Made by a program: the position numbers and the translations under genes | The notes under the pieces: generated by a model | Database searches by the model: none | Told to the model about the DNA's origin: nothing | Seen by the model: only the letters and a program-made list of their open reading frames with translations | Assembly: GCF_051020765.1 (NCBI RefSeq) | Contig: NW_027469099.1 | Location: 1,116,001 to 1,180,000, forward strand | From: Lasioglossum baleicum | Taxonomy: Eukaryota; Arthropoda; Insecta; Hymenoptera; Halictidae | DNA length: 64,000 bases | Reading direction: 5' to 3' | Shown here: one piece after another, positions 19,050-32,539 of the stretch | Layout: the number at the start of each line of letters is the position of its first letter | How positions within the stretch are numbered: position 1 is the first letter of the stretch

Positions 19050-22000
19050 ATGCGGGTCGACCAGGGGGGTGGGACGGGGGGAGGGGACAGACGCGAGCCG
19101 GAACTCGCCTCTGTCCCCTCCTTGTCGCGTGCGGAAAAAATACAATGCAGCGTGTAGGAGTATTTGCACATGTATAAAAATCGGATGGCGCGGTAACTAA
19201 AATTCTAAATTATACAGCACAAGTTGCAGCAATGCATGCGCATAAGTTAAATCACCTGCATACCGCCGTTTCCTCAAACTGTGTGTTCATAACTGGCACT
19301 GGGAGGATCGCAGTGCCACCACTGCGAGGAGGCCCAGGACTCTGCGCGGCATAAGCTGGAAGAATGTCCAGCGTGGTCGGCGCCCCGCAGAGACCTAAGG
19401 GGTGTTATTGGGATGGACCTCTCGTTGCCGGTCGTGGTCGACCACATGATCGGCAGCGAGAGGTCAAGAGCAGCGTTTGCCTCCTTCTGCGAGATTTTGA
19501 TAACGCAGAAGGAGGCAGCGGAGAGGGAGAGGGAAGCCGACCCCCTCTCCGCCAGGAGGTTAGCATCGGCGGGGCAACCCCGACGAGGCCGACGGCCCCC
19601 TGTAAGGGGCCGCAGACGTAATGGCGGCGGTGGGACTACTTAGTACTTCCACCGCCGCCAAGGGGGGCAGGCCGTTCAGGCGCCCCCAGGGTGGGCAGGT
19701 CGCGGGGGGCGAGGTGGAGCAATAATCCCCTCCCCCCCCTCTACAATGATGCGACCTGCCGGTTGACCCCCCTCCTTTTATTTTATAATATTTCATTTTA
19801 TTCTATATATATTTTATATTCTATATTATAAATTTTATCTTTATCTTTTATTCCCCTTTATTTTGCCCCCCTTCTTATGTTTGTTGTATTTTATCCATTG
19901 TATTTATTTACTTATTATTATTTAGTTATTTATTGACTTTTATTTTATCTATTTTATCGACACACGTTTTCATTTATTGATATTATCTTTTATTTTATCA
20001 TATTTTTAAGTTTTATGCGGGTCGACCAGGGGGGTGGGACGGGGGGAGGGGACAGACGCGAGCCGGAATTCGCCTCTGTCCCCTCCTTGTCGCGTGCGGA
20101 AAAAATACAATGCAGCGTGTAGGAGTATTTGCACATGTATAAAAATCGGATGGCGCGGTAACGAAAATTCTAAATTATACAGCACAAGTTGCAGCAATGC
20201 ATGCGCATAAGTTAAATCACCTGCATACCGCCGTTTCCTCAAACTGTGTGTTCATAACTGGCACTGGGAGGATCGCAGTGCCACCACTGCGAGGAGGCCC
20301 AGGACTCTGCGCGGCATAAGCTGGAAGAATGTCCAGCGTGGTCGGCGCCGCGCAGAGACCTAAGGGGCGTTATTGGGATGGACCTCTCGTTGCCGGTCGT
20401 GGTCGACCACATGATCGGCAGCGAGAGGTCAAGAGCAGCGTTTGCCTCCTTCTGCGAGATTGTGATAATGCAGAAGGAGGCAGCGGAGAGGGAGAGGGAA
20501 GCCGACCCCCTCTCCGCCAGGAGGCTAGCATCGGCGGGGCAACCCCGACGAGGCCGACGGCCCCCTGTAAGGTGCCGCAGACGTAATGGCGGCGGTGGGA
20601 CTACTTAGTACTTCCACTGCCGCCAAGGGGGGCAGGCCGTTAAGGCGCCCCCGGGGTGGGCAGGTCGCGGGGGGCGAGGTGGAGCAATAATCCCCTCCCC
20701 CCCTACAAAGATGCGACCTGCCGGTCGACCCCCCTCCCTTTATTTTATAATATTTCATTTTATTCTATATATATTTTATATTCTATATTATAAAGTTTAT
20801 CTTTATCTTTTCTTCCCCTTTATTTTGCCCCCCTTCTTATGTTTGTTGTGTTTTGTCCATTGTATTTATTTACTTATTATTATTTAGTTATTTATTGAGT
20901 TTTATTTTATCTATTTCATCGACTCACGTTTTCATTTATTGATTTTATCTTTTATTTTATCATATTTTTAAGTTTTATGCGGGTCGATCAGGGGGGGTGG
21001 GCGGGGTACGCGAGCCGGAACTCGCCTCTGTCCCCTCCTTGTCGCGTGCGGGAAAAAATACAATGCAGCGTGTACGAGTATTTGCACATGTATAAACATC
21101 GGATGGCGGTAACGAAAATTCTAAATTATACAGCACAAGTTGCAGCAATGCATGCGCATAAGTTAAATCACCTGCATACCGCCGTTTCCTCAAACTGTGT
21201 GTTCATAACTGGCACTGGGAGGATCGCAGTGCCACCACTGCGAGGAGGCCCAGGACTCTGCGCGGCATAAGCTGGAAGAATGTCCAGCGTGGTCGGCGCC
21301 GCGCAGAGACCTAAGGGGCGTTATTGGGATGGACCTCTCGTTGCCGGTCGTGGTCGACCACATGATCGGCAGCGAGAGGTCAAGAGCAGCGTTTGCCTCC
21401 TTCTGCGAGATTGTGATAATGCAGAAGGAGGCAGCGGAGAGGGAGAGGGAAGCCGAACCCCTCTCCGCCAGGAGGCTAGCATCGGCGGGGCAACCCCGAC
21501 GAGGCCGACGGCCCCCTGTAAGGGGCCGCAGACGTAATGGCGGCGGTGGGACTACTTAGTACTTCCGCCGCCGCCAAGGGGGGGCTGGCCGTTAAGGCGC
21601 CCCCGGGGTGGGCAGGTCGCGGGGGGCGAGGTGGAGCAATAATCCCCTCCCCCCCTCTACAAAGATGCGACCTGCCGGTCGACCCCCCTCCTTTTATTTT
21701 ATAATATTTCATTTTATTCTATATATATTTTATATTCTATATTATAAATTTTATCTTTATCTTTTATTCCCCTTTATTTTGCCCCCCCGCCCATCTTATG
21801 TTCGTTGTGTTTTGTCCATTGTATTTATTTACTTATTATTATTTAGTTATTTATTGACTTTTATTTTATCTATTTTATCGACACACGTTTTCATTTATTG
21901 ATTTTATCTTTTATTTTATCACATTTTTAAGTTTTATGCGGGTCGACCAGAGGGGGTGGGACGGGGGGAGGGGACAGACGCGAGCCGGAACTCGCCTCTG

Positions 22001-25000
22001 TCCCCTCCTTGTCGCGTGCGGAAAAAATACAATGCAGCGTGTAGGAGGATTTGCACATGTATAAAAATCGGATGGCGCGGTAACTAAAATTCTAAATTAT
22101 ACAGCACAAGTTGCAGCAATGCATGCGCATAAGTTAAATCACCTGCATACCGCCGTTTCCTCAAACTGTGTGTTCATAACTGGCACTGGGAGGATCGCAG
22201 TGCCACCACTGCGAGGAGGCCCAGGACTCTGCGCGGCATAAGCTGGAAGAATGTCCAGCGTGGTCGGCGCCCCGCAGAGACCTAAGGGGTGTTATTGGGA
22301 TGGACCTCTCGTTGCCGGTCGTGGTCGACCACATGATCGGCAGCGAGAGGTCAAGAGCAGCGTTTGCCTCCTTCTGCGAGATTTTGATAACGCAGAAGGA
22401 GGCAGCGGAGAGGGAGAGAGAGGGAAGCCGACCCCCTCTCCGCCAGGAGGTTAGCATCGGCGGGGCAACCCCGACGAGGCCGACGGCCCCCTGTAAGGGG
22501 CCGCAGACGTAATGGCGGCGGTGGGACTACTTAGTACTTCCACCGCCGCCAAGGGGGGCAGGCCGTTCAGGCGCCCCCAGGGTGGGCAGGTCGCGTTGGG
22601 CGAGGTGGAGCAATAATCCCCTCCCCCCCCCCCTCTACAATGATGCGACCTGCCGGTTGACCCCCCTCCTTTTATTTTATAATATTTCATTTTATTCTAT
22701 ATATATTTTATATTCTATATTATAAATTTTATCTTTATCTTTTATTCCCCTTTATTTTGCCCCCTTCTTATGTTTGTTGTGTTTTATCCATTGTATTTAT
22801 TTACTTATTATTATTTAGTTATTTATTGACTTTTATTTTATCTATTTTATCGACACACGTTTTCATTTATTGATATTACCTTTTATTTTATCATATTTTT
22901 AAGTTTTATGCGGGTCGACCAGGGGGGTGGGACGGGGGGAGGGGACAGACGCGAGCCGGAATTCGCCTCTGTCCCCTCCTTGTCGCGTGCGGAAAAAATA
23001 CAATGCAGCGTGTAGGAGTATTTGCACATGTATAAAAATCGGATGGCGCGGTAACTAAAATTCTAAATTATACAGCACAAGTTGCAGCAATGCATGCGCA
23101 TAAGTTAAATCACCTGCATACCGCCGTTTCCTCAAACTGTGTGTTCATAACTGGCACTGGGAGGATCGCAATGCCACCACTGCGAGGAGGCCCAGGACTC
23201 TGCGCGGCATAAGCTGGAAGAATGTCCAGCGTGGTCGGCGCCGCGCAGAGACCTAAGGGGCGTTATTGGGATGGACCTCTCGTTGCCGGTCGTGGTCGAC
23301 CACATGATCGGCAGCGAGAGGTCAAGAGCAGCGTTTGCCTCCTCCTGCGAGATTGTGATAACGCAGAAGGAGGCAGCGGAGAGGGAGAGGGAAGCCGACC
23401 CCCTCTCCGCCAGGAGGCTAGCATCGGCCGGGCAACCCCGACGAGGCCGACGGCCCCCTGTAAGGAGCCGCAGACGCAATGGCGGCGGTGGGACTACTTA
23501 GTACTTCCACCGCCGCCAAGGGGGGCAGGCCGTTAAGGCGCCCCCAGGGTGGGCAGGTCGCGGGGGGCGAGGTGGAGCAATAATCCCCTCCCCCCCTCTA
23601 CAATGATGTGACCTGCCGGTTGACCCCCCTCCTTTTATTTTATAATATTTCATTTTATTCTATATATATTTTATATTCTATATTATAAATTTTATCTTTA
23701 TCTTTTATTCCCCTTTATTTTGCCCCCCTTCTTATGTTTGTTGTGTTTTGTCCATTGTATTTATTTACTTATTATTATTTAGTTATTTATTGACTTTTAT
23801 TTTATCTATTTTATCGACACACGTTTTCATTTATTGATTTTATCTTTATTTTATCATATTTTTAAGTTTTATGCGGGTCGACCAGGGGGTGGGACGGGGG
23901 GAGGGGACAGACGCGAGCCGGAACTCGCCTCTGTCCCCTCCTTGTCGCGTGCGGAAAAAATACAATGCAGCGTGTAGGAGTATTTGCACATGTATAAAAA
24001 TCGGATGGCGCGGTAACTAAAATTCTAAATTATACAGCACAAGTTGCAGCAATGCATGCGCATAAGTTAAATCACCTGCATACCGCCGTTTCCTCAAACT
24101 GTGTGTTCATAACTGGCACTGGGGGATCGCAGTGCCACCACTGCGAGGAGGCCCAGGACTCTGCGCGGCATACGCTGGAAGAATGTCCAACGTGGTCGCC
24201 TCTGCGCAGAGACCTAAGTGGCGTTATTGGGATGGACCTCTCGTTGCCGGTCGTGGTCGACCACATGATCGGCAGCGAGAGGTCAAGAGCAGCGTTTGCC
24301 TCCTCCTGCGAGATTGTGATAACGCAGAAGGAGGCAGCGGAGAGGGAGAGGGAAGCCGACCCCCTCTCCGCCAGGAGGCTAGCATCGGCCGGGCAACCCC
24401 GACGAGGCCGACGGCCCCCTGTAAGGAGCCGCAGACGCAATGGCGGCGGTGGGACTACTTAGTACTTCCACCGCCGCCAAGGGGGGCAGGCCGTTAAGGC
24501 GCCCCCAGGGTGGGCAGGTCGCGGGGGGCGAGGTGGAGCAATAATCCCCTCCCCCCCTCTACAAAGATGCGACCTGCCGGTTGACCCCCCTCCTTTTATT
24601 TTATAATATTTCATTTTATTCTATATATATTTTATATTCTATATTATAAATTTTATCTTTATCTTTTATTCCCCTTTATTTTGCCCCCCCATCTTATGTT
24701 TGTTGTGTTTTGTCCATTGTATTTATTTACTTATTATTATTTAGTTAATTATTGACTTTTATTTTATCTATTTTATCGATACACGTTTTCATTTATTGAT
24801 ATTATCTTTTATTTTATCATATTTTTAAGTTTTATGCGGGTCGACCAGGGGGGTGGGACGGGGGGAGGGGACAGACGCGAACCGGAACTCGCCTCTGTCC
24901 CCTCCTTGTCGCGTGCGGAAAAAATACAATGCAGCGTGTAGGAGTATTTGCACATTTATAAAAATCGGATGGCAAGGTAACTAAAATTCTAAATTATACA

Positions 25001-25796
25001 GCACAAGTTGCAGCAATGCATGCGCATAAGTTAAATCACCTGCATACCGCCGTTTCCTCAAACTGTGTGTTCATAACTGGCACTGGGAGGATCGCAATGC
25101 CACCACTGCGAGGAGGCCCAGGACTCTGCGCGGCATACGCTGGAAGAATGTCCAGCGTGGTCGCCTCTGCGCAGAGACCTAAGTGGCGTTATTGGGATGG
25201 ACCTCTCGTTGCCGGTCGTGGTCGACCACATGATCGGCAGCGAGAAGTCAAGAGCAGCGTTTGCCTCCATCTGCGAGATTGTGATAACGCAGAAGGAGGC
25301 AGCGGAGAGGGAGAGGGAAGCCGACCCCCTCTCCGCCAGGAGTCTAGCATCGGCGGGGCAATCCCGACGAGGCCGACGGCCCCCTGTAAGGGGCCGCAGA
25401 CGTAATGGCGGCGGTGGGACTACTTAGTACTTCCACTGCCGCCAAGGGGGGCAGGCCGTTAAGGCGCCCCCGGGGTGGGCAGGTCGCGGGGGGCGAGGTG
25501 GAGCAATAATCCCCTCCCCCCCTACAAAGATGCGACCTGCCGGTCGACCCCCCTCCTTTTATTTTATAATATTTCATTTTATTCTATATATATTTTATAT
25601 TCTACATTATAAATTTTATCTTTATCTTTTATTCCCCTTTATTTTGCCCCGCCATCTTATGTTTGTTGTGTTTTGTCCATTGTATTTATTTACTTATTAT
25701 TATTTACTTAATTATTGACTTTTATTTTATCTATTTTATCGATACACGTTTTCATTTATTGATATTATCTTTTATTTTATCATATTTTTAAGTTTT
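19050..25796 (+). repeat. Seven-unit higher-order repeat, copy 1
   Basis: Units start at 19050, 20015, 20977, 21936, 22908, 23871 and 24834. Each has its closest relative 6741-6747 bp to the right, in the same order. Shared rare markers include the H1 left-arm deletion in unit 3, an ATG for ACG change (ATAATGCAG) in units 2 and 3, and GCGAACCGG in unit 7. The true left edge is probably a few tens of bases upstream or downstream of 19050, where the AT-rich flanks diverge. Small indels between the copies include an extra GAGA near 22417 in this copy. Confidence 0.85.
24052..24462 (+). pseudogene. CCHC relic fused to upstream frame by 1-bp deletion
   Basis: The unit reads ACTGGGGGATCGCAG where others read ACTGGGAGGATCGCAG. 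The lost base joins the frame starting ATGCATGCGCAT to the zinc-knuckle frame, giving 136 residues with an intact CHHC motif and no internal stop. The corresponding unit in the second seven-unit copy (near 30863) lacks this deletion, so the change came after the duplication or is a sequencing error. The fused N-terminal part shows no domain and is not thought to be a real protein. Confidence 0.5.
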
Positions 25797-28700
25797 ATGC
25801 GGGTCGACCAGGGGGGTGGGACGGGGGGAGGGGACAGACGCGAGCCGGAACTCGCCTCTGTCCCCTCCTTGTCGCGTGCGGAAAAAATACAATGCAGCGT
25901 GTAGGAGTATTTGCACATGTATAAAAATCGGATGGCGCGGTAACTAAAATTCTAAATTATACAGCACAAGTTGCAGCAATGCATGCGCATAAGTTAAATC
26001 ACCTGCATACCGCCGTTTCCTCAAACTGTGTGTTCATAACTGGCACTGGGAGGATCGCAGTGCCACCACTGCGAGGAGGCCCAGGACTCTGCGCGGCATA
26101 AGCTGGAAGAATGTCCAGCGTGGTCGGCGCCCCGCAGAGACCTAAGGGGTGTTATTGGGATGGACCTCTCGTTGCCGGTCGTGGTCGACCACATGATCGG
26201 CAGCGAGAGGTCAAGAGCAGCGTTTGCCTCCTTCTGCGAGATTTTGATAACGCAGAAGGAGGCAGCGGAGAGGGAGAGGGAAGCCGACCCCCTCTCCGCC
26301 AGGAGGTTAGCATCGGCGGGGCAACCCCGACGAGGCCGACGGCCCCCTGTAAGGGGCCGCAGACGTAATGGCGGCGGTGGGACTACTTAGTACTTCCACC
26401 GCCGCCAAGGGGGGCAGGCCGTTCAGGCGCCCCCAGGGTGGGCAGGTCGCGGGGGGCGAGGTGGAGCAATAATCCCCTCCCCCCCCTCTACAATGATGCG
26501 ACCTGCCGGTTGACCCCCCTCCTTTTATTTTATAATATTTCATTTTATTCTATATATATTTTATATTCTATATTATAAATTTTATCTTTATCTTTTATTC
26601 CCCTTTATTTTGCCCCCCTTCTTATGTTTGTTGTATTTTATCCATTGTATTTATTTACTTATTATTATTTAGTTATTTATTGACTTTTATTTTATCTATT
26701 TTATCGACACACGTTTTCATTTATTGATATTATCTTTTATTTTATCATATTTTTAAGTTTTATGCGGGTCGACCAGGGGGGTGGGACGGGGGGAGGGGAC
26801 AGACGCGAGCCGGAATTCGCCTCTGTCCCCTCCTTGTCGCGTGCGGAAAAAATACAATGCAGCGTGTAGGAGTATTTGCACATGTATAAAAATCGGATGG
26901 CGCGGTAACGAAAATTCTAAATTATACAGCACAAGTTGCAGCAATGCATGCGCATAAGTTAAATCACCTGCATACCGCCGTTTCCTCAAACTGTGTGTTC
27001 ATAACTGGCACTGGGAGGATCGCAGTGCCACCACTGCGAGGAGGCCCAGGACTCTGCGCGGCATAAGCTGGAAGAATGTCCAGCGTGGTCGGCGCCGCGC
27101 AGAGACCTAAGGGGCGTTATTGGGATGGACCTCTCGTTGCCGGTCGTGGTCGACCACATGATCGGCAGCGAGAGGTCAAGAGCAGCGTTTGCCTCCTTCT
27201 GCGAGATTGTGATAATGCAGAAGGAGGCAGCGGAGAGGGAGAGGGAAGCCGACCCCCTCTCCGCCAGGAGGCTAGCATCGGCGGGGCAACCCCGACGAGG
27301 CCGACGGCCCCCTGTAAGGTGCCGCAGACGTAATGGCGGCGGTGGGACTACTTAGTACTTCCACTGCCGCCAAGGGGGGCAGGCCGTTAAGGCGCCCCCG
27401 GGGTGGGCAGGTCGCGGGGGGCGAGGTGGAGCAATAATCCCCTCCCCCCCTACAAAGATGCGACCTGCCGGTCGACCCCCCTCCCTTTATTTTATAATAT
27501 TTCATTTTATTCTATATATATTTTATATTCTATATTATAAAGTTTATCTTTATCTTTTCTTCCCCTTTATTTCGCCCCCCTTCTTATGTTTGTTGTGTTT
27601 TGTCCATTGTATTTATTTACTTATTATTATTTAGTTATTTATTGAGTTTTATTTTATCTATTTCATCGACTCACGTTTTCATTTATTGATTTTATCTTTT
27701 ATTTTATCATATTTTTAAGTTTTATGCGGGTCGATCAGGGGGGGTGGGCGGGGTACGCGAGCCGGAACTCGCCTCTGTCCCCTCCTTGTCGCGTGCGGGA
27801 AAAAATACAATGCAGCGTGTACGAGTATTTGCACATGTATAAACATCGGATGGCGGTAACGAAAATTCTAAATTATACAGCACAAGTTGCAGCAATGCAT
27901 GCGCATAAGTTAAATCACCTGCATACCGCCGTTTCCTCAAACTGTGTGTTCATAACTGGCACTGGAGGATCGCAGTGCCACCACTGCGAGGAGGCCCAGG
28001 ACTCTGCGCGGCATAAGCTGGAAGAATGTCCAGCGTGGTCGGCGCCGCGCAGAGACCTAAGGGGCGTTATTGGGATGGACCTCTCGTTGCCGGTCGTGGT
28101 CGACCACATGATCGGCAGCGAGAGGTCAAGAGCAGCGTTTGCCTCCTTCTGCGAGATTGTGATAATGCAGAAGGAGGCAGCGGAGAGGGAGAGGGAAGCC
28201 GAACCCCTCTCCGCCAGGAGGCTAGCATCGGCGGGGCAACCCCGACGAGGCCGACGGCCCCCTGTAAGGGGCCGCAGACGTAATGGCGGCGGTGGGACTA
28301 CTTAGTACTTCCGCCGCCGCCAAGGGGGGCTGGCCGTTAAGGCGCCCCCGGGGTGGGCAGGTCGCGGGGGGCGAGGTGGAGCAATAATCCCCTCCCCCCC
28401 TCTACAAAGATGCGACCTGCCGGTCGACCCCCCTCCTTTTATTTTATAATATTTCATTTTATTCTATATATATTTTATATTCTATATTATAAATTTTATC
28501 TTTATCTTTTATTCCCCTTTATTTTGCCCCCCCGCCCATCTTATGTTCGTTGTGTTTTGTCCATTGTATTTATTTACTTATTATTATTTAGTTATTTATT
28601 GACTTTTATTTTATCTATTTTATCGACACACGTTTTCATTTATTGATTTTATCTTTTATTTTATCACATTTTTAAGTTTTATGCGGGTCGACCAGAGGGG

Positions 28701-31700
28701 GTGGGACGGGGGGAGGGGACAGACGCGAGCCGGAACTCGCCTCTGTCCCCTCCTTGTCGCGTGCGGAAAAAATACAATGCAGCGTGTAGGAGGATTTGCA
28801 CATGTATAAAAATCGGATGGCGCGGTAACTAAAATTCTAAATTATACAGCACAAGTTGCAGCAATGCATGCGCATAAGTTAAATCACCTGCATACCGCCG
28901 TTTCCTCAAACTGTGTGTTCATAACTGGCACTGGGAGGATCGCAGTGCCACCACTGCGAGGAGGCCCAGGACTCTGCGCGGCATAAGCTGGAAGAATGTC
29001 CAGCGTGGTCGGCGCCCCGCAGAGACCTAAGGGGTGTTATTGGGATGGACCTCTCGTTGCCGGTCGTGGTCGACCACATGATCGGCAGCGAGAGGTCAAG
29101 AGCAGCGTTTGCCTCCTTCTGCGAGATTTTGATAACGCAGAAGGAGGCAGCGGAGAGGGAGAGGGAAGCCGACCCCCTCTCCGCCAGGAGGTTAGCATCG
29201 GCGGGGCAACCCCGACGAGGCCGACGGCCCCCTGTAAGGGGCCGCAGACGTAATGGCGGCGGTGGGACTACTTAGTACTTCCACCGCCGCCAAGGGGGGC
29301 AGGCCGTTCAGGCGCCCCCAGGGTGGGCAGGTCGCGTTGGGCGAGGTGGAGCAATAATCCCCTCCCCCCCCCCTCTACAATGATGCGACCTGCCGGTTGA
29401 CCCCCCTCCTTTTATTTTATAATATTTCATTTTATTCTATATATATTTTATATTCTATATTATAAATTTTATCTTTATCTTTTATTCCCCTTTATTTTGC
29501 CCCCCTTCTTATGTTTGTTGTGTTTTATCCATTGTATTTATTTACTTATTATTATTTAGTTATTTATTGACTTTTATTTTATCTATTTTATCGACACACG
29601 TTTTCATTTATTGATATTACCTTTTATTTTATCATATTTTTAAGTTTTATGCGGGTCGACCAGGGGGGTGGGACGGGGGAGGGGACAGACGCGAGCCGGA
29701 ATTCGCCTCTGTCCCCTCCTTGTCGCGTGCGGAAAAAATACAATGCAGCGTGTAGGAGTATTTGCACATGTATAAAAATCGGATGGCGCGGTAACTAAAA
29801 TTCTAAATTATACAGCACAAGTTGCAGCAATGCATGCGCATAAGTTAAATCACCTGCATACCGCCGTTTCCTCAAACTGTGTGTTCATAACTGGCACTGG
29901 GAGGATCGCAATGCCACCACTGCGAGGAGGCCCAGGACTCTGCGCGGCATAAGCTGGAAGAATGTCCAGCGTGGTCGGCGCCGCGCAGAGACCTAAGGGG
30001 CGTTATTGGGATGGACCTCTCGTTGCCGGTCGTGGTCGACCACATGATCGGCAGCGAGAGGTCAAGAGCAGCGTTTGCCTCCTCCTGCGAGATTGTGATA
30101 ACGCAGAAGGAGGCAGCGGAGAGGGAGAGGGAAGCCGACCCCCTCTCCGCCAGGAGGCTAGCATCGGCCGGGCAACCCCGACGAGGCCGACGGCCCCCTG
30201 TAAGGAGCCGCAGACGCAATGGCGGCGGTGGGACTACTTAGTACTTCCACCGCCGCCAAGGGGGGCAGGCCGTTAAGGCGCCCCCAGGGTGGGCAGGTCG
30301 CGGGGGGCGAGGTGGAGCAATAATCCCCTCCCCCCCTCTACAATGATGTGACCTGCCGGTTGACCCCCCTCCTTTTATTTTATAATATTTCATTTTATTC
30401 TATATATATTTTATATTCTATATTATAAATTTTATCTTTATCTTTTATTCCCCTTTATTTTGCCCCCCTTCTTATGTTTGTTGTGTTTTGTCCATTGTAT
30501 TTATTTACTTATTATTATTTAGTTATTTATTGACTTTTATTTTATCTATTTTATCGACACACGTTTTCATTTATTGATTTTATCTTTTATTTTATCATAT
30601 TTTTAAGTTTTATGCGGGTCGACCAGGGGGGTGGGACGGGGGGAGGGGACAGACGCGAGCCGGAACTCGCCTCTGTCCCCTCCTTGTCGCGTGCGGAAAA
30701 AATACAATGCAGCGTGTAGGAGTATTTGCACATGTATAAAAATCGGATGGCGCGGTAACTAAAATTCTAAATTATACAGCACAGGTTGCAGCAATGCATG
30801 CGCATAAGTTAAATCACCTGCATACCGCCGTTTCCTCAAACTGTGTGTTCATAACTGGCACTGGGAGGATCGCAGTGCCACCACTGCGAGGAGGCCCAGG
30901 ACTCTGCGCGGCATACGCTGGAAGAATGTCCAACGTGGTCGCCTCTGCGCAGAGACCTAAGTGGCGTTATTGGGATGGACCTCTCGTTGCCGGTCGTGGT
31001 CGACCACATGATCGGCAGCGAGAGGTCAAGAGCAGCGTTTGCCTCCTCCTGCGAGATTGTGATAACGCAGAAGGAGGCAGCGGAGAGGGAGAGGGAAGCC
31101 GACCCCCTCTCCGCCAGGAGGCTAGCATCGGCCGGGCAACCCCGACGAGGCCGACGGCCCCCTGTAAGGAGCCGCAGACGCAATGGCGGCGGTGGGACTA
31201 CTTAGTACTTCCACCGCCGCCAAGGGGGGCAGGCCGTTAAGGCGCCCCCAGGGTGGGCAGGTCGCGGGGGGCGAGGTGGAGCAATAATCCCCTCCCCCCC
31301 TCTACAAAGATGCGACCTGCCGGTTGACCCCCCTCCTTTTATTTTATAATATTTCATTTTATTCTATATATATTTTATATTCTATATTATAAATTTTATC
31401 TTTATCTTTTATTCCCCTTTATTTTGCCCCCCCATCTTATGTTTGTTGTGTTTTGTCCATTGTATTTATTTACTTATTATTATTTAGTTAATTATTGACT
31501 TTTATTTTATCTATTTTATCGATACACGTTTTCATTTATTGATATTATCTTTTATTTTATCATATTTTTAAGTTTTATGCGGGTCGACCAGGGGGGTGGG
31601 ACGGGGGGAGGGGACAGACGCGAACCGGAACTCGCCTCTGTCCCCTCCTTGTCGCGTGCGGAAAAAATACAATGCAGCGTGTAGGAGTATTTGCACATTT

Positions 31701-32539
31701 ATAAAAATCGGATGGCAAGGTAACTAAAATTCTAAATTATACAGCACAAGTTGCAGCAATGCATGCGCATAAGTTAAATCACCTGCATACCGCCGTTTCC
31801 TCAAACTGTGTGTTCATAACTGGCACTGGGAGGATCGCAATGCCACCACTGCGAGGAGGCCCAGGACTCTGCGCGGCATACGCTGGAAGAATGTCCAGCG
31901 TGGTCGCCTCTGCGCAGAGACCTAAGTGGCGTTATTGGGATGGACCTCTCGTTGCCGGTCGTGGTCGACCACATGATCGGCAGCGAGAAGTCAAGAGCAG
32001 CGTTTGCCTCCATCTGCGAGATTGTGATAACGCAGAAGGAGGCAGCGGAGAGGGAGAGGGAAGCCGACCCCCTCTCCGCCAGGAGTCTAGCATCGGCGGG
32101 GCAATCCCGACGAGGCCGACGGCCCCCTGTAAGGGGCCGCAGACGTAATGGCGGCGGTGGGACTACTTAGTACTTCCACTGCCGCCAAGGAGGGCAGGCC
32201 GTTAAGGCGCCCCCGGGGTGGGCAGGTCGCGGGGGGCGAGGTGGAGCAATAATCCCCTCCCCCCCTACAAAGATGCGACCTGCCGGTCGACCCCCCTCCT
32301 TTTATTTTATAATATTTCATTTTATTCTATATATATTTTATATTCTACATTATAAATTTTATCTTTATCTTTTATTCCCCTTTATTTTGCCCCGCCATCT
32401 TATGTTTGTTGTGTTTTGTCCATTGTATTTATTTACTTATTATTATTTACTTAATTATTGACTTTTATTTTATCTATTTTATCGATACACGTTTTCATTT
32501 ATTGATATTATCTTTTATTTTATCATATTTTTAAGTTTT
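25797..32539 (+). repeat. Seven-unit higher-order repeat, copy 2
   Basis: Units start at 25797, 26762, 27724, 28681, 29649, 30612 and 31577, matching those of copy 1 in order and type. Differences from copy 1 are single-base changes, changes in C-run length, and the two independent 1-bp deletions that open the relic frame at 24120 (copy 1) and 27965 (copy 2). The unit after this block (32540) is like the last unit of the block, not like its first, which sets the right edge. Confidence 0.85.
27724..28305 (+). pseudogene. CCHC relic in the longest fused frame (193 codons)
   Basis: This unit reads ACTGGAGGATCGCAG, one G fewer than its partner near 21217. The deletion fuses the frame starting at the unit motif ATGCGGGTCG to the zinc-knuckle frame without a stop, giving 193 residues, the longest frame in the satellite itself. 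The C-terminal half is the usual relic; the N-terminal half is noncoding repeat read in frame. A chance frame is the simplest explanation. Confidence 0.45.
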
